In this document: piece after piece, positions 57,845-64,000 of the stretch
Position numbering within the stretch: the stretch's first letter is position 1
Layout: every line of letters starts with the position of its first letter
DNA from: Microbotryomycetes sp. JL201
Lineage: Eukaryota; Basidiomycota; Microbotryomycetes
Reading direction: 5' to 3'
Length of the DNA: 64,000 bases
Assembly (NCBI GenBank): GCA_033819885.1
Contig: JAQYUZ010000025.1
Coordinates: forward strand, 170,872-234,871
Program-made: the position numbers and the translations under genes
Notes under the pieces: model-generated
The model's input: the letters and a program-made list of their open reading frames with translations, nothing else
Told to the model about the DNA's origin: nothing
Database searches by the model: none

Positions 57845-59792
57845 ATGCTTGGTCTCGCAGCGCCCTTTCCCACCTCTCGCACTGCTGGTCAAAGCAAGCC
57901 GCAGCTCGCGCACGAACGAAGCATGACAGCAGCAATGTGTCAGGCGTCACATGAGGCGTCATGTGAAGTGCTGGACGATCATGCGCCGCTGCTCGGATTG
58001 CGTGCGGCGGGCAATGGCCGCCGGATCAAGAGCGAAGACCGGTCCGAAGGCACAGCTTCCCTGGTGTCGTGCGTCGCCAACTTGACCAATACCATCATTG
58101 GAACCGGAGCTCTAGCTATGTGAGCTTGGGTGGCATGCTTCCGGCTGTCACGGGGCATGTCGGCTAAAGACGAGCTCGGATGCAGCGACTATCAAGTATT
58201 GTACACTGAGTTTATGTCCCTTATTCTTCAGGCCTCATGCGTTCGCTTCAGGTGGCCTTGTGCCTGGTATCGTCACAGTCGTGTTTTGCGGCTCTGCGAG
58301 CGCGTTCGGTTTGTACTGTCTGTCATGCAGCGCGCGCAGAGCCCCGCCGCGTGAGGCGTCGTTTGCAGCGCTCTCCGCTCTCACGTATCCTCGCCTCAGT
58401 CGCGTGTCAGTATATCCCGATCCTGTGCGCAAATTTGAGCTCATCCTTGTTTGGCCAGGTTTGACATTGCGATCTTTCTGAAATGCTTCGGCGTGTCTGT
58501 CAGTTACCTCATCGTCATAGGAGCCCTGATGCCGCGCGTCGTATATTCGTTCTCGGCCGCCTCCCCGACCTGGACGCTGGATCGTCGAGTTTGGATCCTG
58601 CTGGCCATGACAATGCTTTGCCCATTGGCCTTTTTGCGGAAACTGGACTCGCTCAAAGTCACAAGCTATATCTCATTATGTGCTGTGGGAAACTTGGTCA
58701 GTAATTGTGTCGCTTGCCGGAATGGTTTGCTTGCTTACTTGACACGTTGGTACAGATATTTGTTGTTGTGTACAAGACATTTTTCCACCGCGATGGCCTG
58801 CCAGAGAGTGTGCCAATACATCTCATCTCCTTGGGACCGTCTTTCATACAAAGTCTCCCTGTCCAGGTGCGCATTTTGGAGACCTACAAAGCAGTGAAAG
58901 GTAGCTCATCCTATTAATGCTGCTCAGGTGTTTGCATTTACATGCGCTCAGAGTACGCCCCTTCTTCTGCCAGTGAACAAGAGCTCACAGACATTGAAAC
59001 AGATCTTTTCGCGGTTTTCAACGAACTTAAGTCCAATACCCAGGCACGGCTGAATATCTGCATTGGCACCTCAATCTCATCGGCAGCAATCGTGTATGAA
59101 GTGCTAGGGGTCCTTGGATACATGACGTTTGGCAGTTCCGTTGGTTCCAACATTATAGAGTGAGCTCTATATTATCACGGCATCAGCAGTGAGCTGATTT
59201 GCTTTGAAGGATGTACCCGCACTCGATTCTGGTCTCAGTATGCCAGTTGGGTCTCGTGGTGCTGGTGCTTTTCTCGTATCCACTCCAGCTGCACCCCGCC
59301 CGTGCGTCGCTGGACAAGGCTCTCTTCCCACCCACAGAGGAAGATGCATTGTCTGCAAACAGCTCAGATATACCGTTGGGCCGCTTTGTCGTCGAGTCAT
59401 CTGCCATCTTGCTCTCAACCTTTGTGCTTGGAATGTTTGTGTCATCTCTGGACACGGTTCTTGGCTTTGTTGGAGCCACAGGCAGCACCACAATATCCTT
59501 CATCCTACCAGCAATTTTCTGTAGGTGCTCATTGTACTGATTGTCAGGGCTTGTTCTTTTGCTGATCCAAGTGCATACATTGCATGCAGATTTGGCATTA
59601 TTTCCAGAAAGTTTGACGTTGAAGCAGAGACTTCTGAGAGGTCTTGCCATTGCTTTGTTGACCTGGGGAGTACTTGTCATGTGTGTTTGTCTCACTCTGA
59701 ATATATGTAAGCTGCTCAATTTAGGAGTTTTGCCAACGCAGCTGACAGCACAATTAGGGAATTTATTCAGCGCTCCAACACCACAACTCTGA
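57845..59792 (+). CDS. AVT-type vacuolar amino-acid transporter (AAAP family)
   Basis: A hydrophilic N-terminus leads to ASLVSCVANLTNTIIGTGAL, the first conserved AAAP helix. Spliced exons give PHAFASGGLVPGIVTVVFCG, FDIAIFLKCFGVSVSYLIVI, LLAMTMLCPLAFLRKLDSLK, VTSYISLCAV, VFAFTCAQNLFAVFNELKSN, YEVLGVLGYMTFGSSVGSNI, YPHSILVSVCQLGLVVLVLF, FVVESSAILLSTFVLGMFVS and GATGSTTISFILPAIFY, about ten to eleven membrane segments. The P-x-A start of helix 2, the VFAFTCAQN block and GATGSTTISFILP match the AVT5/6/7 branch, which exports amino acids from the vacuole. Start choice is open between 57845, 57923 and 57935. The C-terminus at 59792 follows the last hydrophobic segment; a final small intron is possible. 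Confidence 0.85.
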
Positions 59793-60120
59793 CTGCTGAT
59801 CATGTATTATAACTGGTCAACACTCTGGATACATTGTATGACTGTTGTTGTATTATTCATGACCAATGCAAGCATGTGCAAGCCTAGAGGAGGCAAGGTC
59901 CGTTCTCTCTCTTGCAATCACCTTCCCTCTTTCAAGCATGCAGCATCTCAAGTGACTCTGACCGCTTGTAGCACTGCAACTGTCTTCTCTTCTCCGCACA
60001 TGGCATTGCTTCCGCTCCATCTATTCAAAGTATGCAATGCAGCTGGTGGTACACCTGTAGCAAGTGGACAAGTCTCTATGTGAGCGCCAAGCGACAAGGA
60101 TGCGTTGGAGAGAACAGCTA
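59793..60120. other. Spacer between the transporter and the retrotransposon remains
   Basis: These 328 bases show no coding motif. Composition is AT-richer than in the genes. This is the boundary between host genes and transposon DNA; I could not define a target-site duplication. Confidence 0.45.
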
Positions 60121-60213
60121 TGTTGTGGTAAGAAAACAACCCAGCTAGTCCGGCTAAGCTCAGAAGCCTAGGCCCTAGGGAAAGCAATGAGAGAAAAGAT
60201 ATACCGCGTAACA
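60121..60213 (-). repeat. Candidate short LTR (93 bp, TGTT..AACA) of the left copia element
   Basis: Read on the minus strand it starts TGTTACGCGG directly after a polypurine tract and ends CCACAACA, so the ends form TGTT/AACA inverted repeats as in Ty1/copia LTRs. There is no second copy in the window to confirm the boundary, and the far end could lie elsewhere. Confidence 0.35.
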
Positions 60214-60226
60214 CCCCGCCTCGCTC
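60214..60226 (-). other. Polypurine tract of the left copia element
   Basis: GAGCGAGGCGGGG on the minus strand lies just before TGTTACG and 37 bp after the RNase H stop codon. It closely resembles the tract GAGCCAGGGGGGG of the right element, which supports both calls. Confidence 0.55.
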
Positions 60227-60263
60227 AATGCTTTGATGCTGCCAACTCCCATTTGGCAAGGTG

Positions 60264-60656
60264 TCAAAGTCCTAGACCCAATTGATGACAGACAAAGGCT
60301 GGTGCTGGCAGCGGCTTGGTGAGCATGTTGGCAGACAGAAGTTTGGTGGAGATGTAGGTTGGTGTCACAAGGCCAAATGAGATGTATTCCCAGATGAGGT
60401 GCTCCTCCTTGGTGATGTGCCAATTGCCATGGTGGTTGACCAAACTCTGCAACATCTTCAGCGCCCCTTGATTGTCGCCGTAGAGAATAGAAGGTTGAGT
60501 CTGCATGAAACCAAGCTCATCCAGCATGTTGCAATGGCCTTTGATTGTTGTCCCTGTCTCGTTCAAACCCAAGTACTCCGCATCCAATGATGAGAGTGCA
60601 ATACGCTTCTGCTGAACAGAACGCCACGAGATTGCACCAGTGCCCAGGACAGCCAA
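60264..60656 (-). pseudogene. Ty1/copia RNase H 3' remnant (left element)
   Basis: The frame encodes about 130 residues from the end of a copia polyprotein: GTGAISWRSVQQKRIALSSL, DAEYLGLNETGTTIKG, PSILYGDNQGALKMLQS, HITKEEHLIWEYISFGLVTP and TKLLSANMLTKPLPAPAFV. These are the RNase H blocks of Ty1/copia. Sequence differs clearly from the RNase H of the right element (for example LSSLDAEYLGL against DSTTDAEYIAL), so it is a second family. It is cut at its 5' side, where a TAG and then the fold-back arm begin at about 60660. The integrase and RT are missing. Confidence 0.85.
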
Positions 60657-60663
60657 CTATTTG

Positions 60664-61115
60664 AATCAACGGGCGACGCCTACCGATACCTCTATTCGCT
60701 CTACGGAAGACACACTGTACAGCAGAAGGTTGTGTCGATCAACGAACTCGTCGCTCGCGCTGGCGCACCCATGCCATTGGACGCAACAGGCGCCAACGAC
60801 TGGTACAAGTTGTTTGCAAAGGCCGCCATTTGCGTTCAACAAGAGCAATTTTCCACGAAGGACTGGATCTCAATAGTTCGGCTGGGACGGCGCCGAGCAG
60901 GAAGGCTGAGATCCAGTCCTTTGTGGAAAATTGCTCTTGTTGAACGTGAATGGCGGCCTTTGCAAACGACTTGTACCAGTCGTTGGCACCTGTTGCGTCC
61001 AATGGCATGGGTGCGCCAGCGCGAGCGACAAGTTCGTTGATCGACACAACCTTCTGCTGTACAGTGTGTCTTCCGTAGAGCGGATAGAGGTATCGGTAGG
61101 CGTCGCCCGTTGATT
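60664..61115. repeat. 209-bp inverted repeat (fold-back of copia gag) with 34-bp spacer
   Basis: Left arm 60664-60872 and right arm 60907-61115 are reverse complements, 202 of 209 positions identical. The right arm belongs to the gag reading frame of the element on the minus strand; the left arm is the same gag segment inverted, so the same peptide (GRHTVQQKVVSINELVARAG) is encoded on both strands. The 34-bp spacer (60873-60906) continues gag in frame (AFLLGAVPAEL). All seven differences are transitions, six of them at CpG-derived sites. An RNA across it could form a long hairpin. Confidence 0.95.
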
Positions 61116-61506
61116 GACAACGCGACATTGTTGTCAGAATTCTTTGCCGGCGACAACGCGCTTTGGCAAAAATGATGTCGCACACGCGGATGTCGGCTCG
61201 CATGCAAATCATGTTCTTCCATTGGAGGAAGTTGTCGCGTCCGCTGAGTACATAGCTGTCGGGGAAACAATCGATTGGCTTCTGGTTGATCTGTCTCAGC
61301 TTTTTGGTGAAGGACAAATTGCTGGTGCTCATGGCTGCGTGCAGGTCGACTGTGTGTTTGGCGTCGTTTTTCCGCGTCGGCGTAGCGGGCGTTGTGGAAG
61401 GGCGCGTCGCTTCTGTCGCCGTACTTGTGCTGGTGAGCTCATGGCTCGCCTCCGGTGAGCTGCCTGGATAGGCAGTGTCGCCGTCGTGTCCCTGCGCAGG
61501 GCTCAT
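60873..61506 (-). pseudogene. Ty1/copia gag fragment broken by the fold-back
   Basis: The frame starts at the ATG (61504-61506) inside the primer binding site (MSPAQGHDGDTAYPGSS) and continues MSTSNLSFTKKLRQINQ, DSYVLSGRDNFLQWKNMI, MRADIRVCDIIFAKARCRRQ, STGDAYRYLYPLYGRHTVQQ and FSTKDWISAFLLGAVPAEL. The VLSGRDNFLQWKNMI block is the gag start region of copia elements (SG..NFxxWK). True gag sequence ends at 60873, where the inverted copy begins; the frame then runs into antisense sequence and stops at 60739. No zinc knuckle or protease remains. This copy cannot make a complete polyprotein. Confidence 0.8.
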
Positions 61507-61510
61507 AACC
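61494..61510 (-). other. Half-tRNA(iMet) primer binding site
   Basis: GGTTATGAGCCCTGCGC on the minus strand directly follows the LTR end. It is complementary to the anticodon stem-loop of fungal initiator tRNA-Met (GCGCAGGGCTCATAACC in yeast, as I recall it). Copia and Ty5 are known to prime from this internal half-tRNA position instead of the tRNA 3' end. The ATG within it is the complement of the CAU anticodon and opens the gag frame. Confidence 0.8.
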
Positions 61511-61715
61511 TGACGATATGTGTGCGGAGCACGCACGTCGGACTAACGAGAGACACGAGATGCTAGTGAGCACAAGTGTATGCGGTACTAGATGAGGTGA
61601 AGGAAAACCAGAAGGAGAAACTGAGCCTAAGTCCAAGTAAAGACAGGAGGTCTGTAGCTAGTTGAGATAAGGAGGAGTTTGAGCCAGTATGGGAGGAATA
61701 CCATGAAAACCAACA
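61511..61715 (-). repeat. 205-bp copia LTR
   Basis: On the minus strand it begins TGTTGGTTTTC right after a G7 polypurine tract and ends ATATCGTCA right before the primer binding site, so both borders are set by functional signals. The ends are TG..CA. The same LTR is at once the 3' LTR of the pol-bearing element on its right and the 5' LTR of the gag fragment on its left. Confidence 0.8.
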
Positions 61716-61728
61716 CCCCCCCTGGCTC
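61716..61728 (-). other. Polypurine tract of the right copia element
   Basis: GAGCCAGGGGGGG on the minus strand overlaps the pol stop codon (61727-61729) and abuts the LTR. This is the standard position of the plus-strand priming tract. Confidence 0.75.
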
Positions 61729-64000
61729 AATGCTCAATCTGATCAACTCCTAGCCATGTCCGGTGTTTTGTGAACAACGGTCCGTCCAATGCCTTGATGA
61801 AAATGTCGGCCGTCTGCTCCTTCGTAGGCAAATATGACACGCGGACAATGCGTTCCTTCACGTGCTCGCGAATCAAATGCTCGGCAATGCGAATATGTCG
61901 AGTGCGGAAGTGTGCAGTTGGGTTGTTGGCGAGGGCCACTGAAGCAGTGTTGTCGCCAAGGAGGTTGGTTGGGCCATTCTGGATGATGTTGAGCTCACCA
62001 GTGAGTTCCTGCAGGCAGATGACGCTCTTGGAGGCCTTGCCAAGCGCAATGTATTCGGCATCCGTGGTCGAGTCCGCGACCCGAGTCTGCATGTGGGACT
62101 TCCAAAAAATGGCGGCGCCATTGAGCTCAATGAAGTGACCCATTTGTGAGTGTGAATTGACAGGTGCGTCGGCCCAACTGGCATCACTGAGTGCAACAAG
62201 TTGCAGTGCATGCGGTCGGCCGGGTCCATCAAAAACCAGGCCGAAGTCAAGTGTGCCTCTGATGTAGCGCAGTACCTGTTGAGCAGCATTCCAGTGGTCT
62301 TGACTTGGGTTGGCATTGAACTGTCCTAGATACAATGCGGCAAATGCAAGGTCTGGTCGAGTCGCGGTGGTGGCGTACGTGATGCATCCAATGGCCTTCT
62401 GATAGCGGTGTATCTCATCCGGTGTTGCCTGGCCTGTGTTTGGAGCCAGTTTGATTTTGGATGGCAGCGGTACCTCACTTGGCTTGCAATTGCAAAGGTC
62501 AAACTGGTCAAGCACGCTCTCAAGATACTGACGCTGAGAAAGGCTGATGGAACCGTCAGGCTTGCGCGTAATCTGCAGGCTGAGCACAAACTCAGCATTG
62601 CCGAGGCGCTTGATGCCGTATTCACGCTCGAGATTGTCCAAGGTTTGTTCAATTACTGCTTGGTTGGGTCCAATGAACAAAAGATCGTCCACGTAAAGCG
62701 CAATGTAGTACTCGGCGCCGTTAACCGTCTTAGCAAAAATGCAGTTGTCTTTGATGCATTGCTGATACCCAAGGGCGCTGAGCGTTGCGGTGATGCGCGT
62801 GTTCCAGGTTCGTCCGGCTTGCTTCAGGCCGTAGATTGACCGAGTGAGCCTGAGCGCCTTGCCGTCGTAACCCGCAATACCTGTTGGCGGATGCATGTAG
62901 ATCTCTTTGTCGAGCTCTCTGTGTAGGTATGCTTTGTCGACATTGGCTTGAATGATGTGTAGACCCTTTGCGGCGGCAATGGCGACGAGCAAGCGGATGG
63001 AGTCAAAACGCACAACCGGAGAGAATGTCTCACCATAGTCAATGCCAGGGCGTTGTGAGAAGCCCTGAGCCACCAGGCGTGCCTTGTACTGCGTGGGTGT
63101 GCCGTGTTGATCGCATTTTGTTTGAAAAACAAACTTTGACCCAATGAGTTTGGCGGCCGGCGGAACGCTGGAGAGTGGCACGGCATGGAATACCTCGTAC
63201 TCACAAAGAAGAGAATCAAATTCGTCTTCTGCGCTGACGCGCCAGCGCTTGCAAAGTGGCGAAGCCATTGCCTGTTGCCATGTTAGCGGGTCGCTGCCAG
63301 GGACCTCAATGACGGCGTCCTCAAGCTGCTGATTGGTGTGATTGGTGCGCAACGCGGTTGGCTGATGTGTCAGGTAGACAGAGCCTGTCAGCATGTTGAT
63401 CGGGTCCGGTGATGACGGCGGCGTTGTGATTGGGTCGGTGACACCAAAGTCTGGCGCACGTGGTCGAGGGATTTCTTGTCGATCCAGCACGTCGCGATGC
63501 CGTATCTTGCGGGGAGTGCGTGGCGCAGGTGCTGGTTGTGGTGTGGGTGGCAAGTCAAGAGCTGATTCTCTGATCTCTTCAAGCCTCGGGGCGTCTGGCT
63601 GCGGCGTTGCCGGTGGCGTAGGGGACGCTGTGAGGGTGCCAGTAAGTGGCACTGACTGTTCCCTACTGACCGCAACATCACTCACGGTTGGAGGGGCGTT
63701 GCCACTGCGTAACCGTCCCCCTCCAGGATTTGAGAGCTGTGAATCAAGTGGTACATACGAGGGGCAGACTGGTTCTGTCAAACCATTGCAGCAACCGGGA
63801 GAAGCGCTTGCATTTGAGTGCCCAGGAAAGTCGCTCTCATTGAAGATGACGTCGCAAGTTACCTGAACAGCGCCAGTTGCGGGATTGAGGAGGCGCCATG
63901 CTTTGTGTTGTACATTGTAGCCGATAAAGATGCGTGGTTGAGCTTTGAGGTCCAACTTGCCGCGGTGGGTGTGAGTCTTTGCCCATGCTTGACATCCAAA
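61727..64000 (-). mobile_element. Ty1/copia polyprotein, 3' part (integrase end, reverse transcriptase, RNase H), open at the right edge
   Basis: An uninterrupted frame of more than 750 codons runs from the right edge to TGA at 61727-61729. It starts within the integrase C-terminal region (FGCQAWAKTHTHRGKLDLKA, PRIFIGYNVQHKAWRL), followed by a Pro-rich linker with GSDPLTWQQAM. The RT has KARLVAQGFSQRPGIDYGET, ANVDKAYLHRELDKEIYM (first catalytic Asp), LTRSIYGLKQAGRTWN and the YVDD box (62684-62695). RNase H has LVALSDASWADAP, RVADSTTDAEYIALGKAS, LLGDNTASVALANNPT, RTRHIRIAEHLIREHV and YLPTKEQTADIFIKALDG. No stop or frameshift is seen, and catalytic residues are present, so this copy may be young. 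Gag, protease and most of the integrase lie outside the window. Confidence 0.93.

Noticed and set aside
60732-61113. Plus-strand frames as genes
   Set aside because: They are copies of gag or antisense reads created by the inverted repeat, with no start context or extra domain.
60664-61115. Inverted repeat as a DNA-transposon (TIR) element
   Set aside because: The arms are gag coding sequence and the spacer continues gag in frame; there is no transposase or target duplication.

Overview
This is nuclear DNA of an intron-rich, gene-dense fungus. Nearly every gene is split by introns of about 45-100 nt with GT..AG ends and CTGAC/CTGAT-like branch sites. The gene set (BimC kinesin, PMT1, Mnn9-type GT62, tricalbin, Gcn4-like bZIP, Ppz phosphatase) is fungal. 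Intron density, a CPSF30 that keeps its zinc knuckle, and CpG/TCG-biased decay in a repeat all suggest a basidiomycete, possibly Pucciniomycotina. The species is not established from sequence alone.

Layout: the left edge has the start of a minus-strand metallophosphatase, divergent from a Gcn4/Cpc1-like bZIP gene whose leader carries uORFs and a perfect TGACTCA site. About 2 kb without a recognisable gene follows. Positions 5.4-17.3 kb hold GPI18, WRAP73 and kinesin-5 (a divergent pair of spindle genes), NUS1 and a Ppz-type phosphatase. Positions 17.6-26.5 kb hold SAC1, YTH1/CPSF30, eIF3k, RNR2 and a P-loop kinase divergent from RNR2. Positions 27-42 kb hold a GT62 mannosyltransferase, a succinate-semialdehyde dehydrogenase, ZNHIT2, PIF1, PMS1 and a type II membrane beta-propeller glycosyltransferase candidate. 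Positions 42-60 kb hold an importin-4/Kap123 karyopherin, PMT1, a tricalbin, an ER cyclophilin and an AVT-type amino-acid transporter.

From about 60.1 kb to the right edge the DNA is Ty1/copia retrotransposon. It contains a 3' RNase H remnant with a candidate short LTR, a gag fragment ending in a 209-bp fold-back inverted repeat, one 205-bp LTR with a half-tRNA(iMet) primer site on its gag side and a polypurine tract on its pol side, and an open pol frame running off the window.

The host genes are housekeeping genes of the secretory pathway and glycosylation (GPI18, NUS1, GT62, PMT1, the beta-propeller protein), ER membrane/phosphoinositide homeostasis (SAC1, tricalbin), and DNA maintenance and mitosis (RNR2, PIF1, PMS1, kinesin-5, WRAP73). 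I see no operon-like or secondary-metabolite cluster. Exon boundaries were inferred by hand from GT/AG sites and conserved protein motifs. Those given as explicit joins keep frame exactly; others are approximate inside the stated span.
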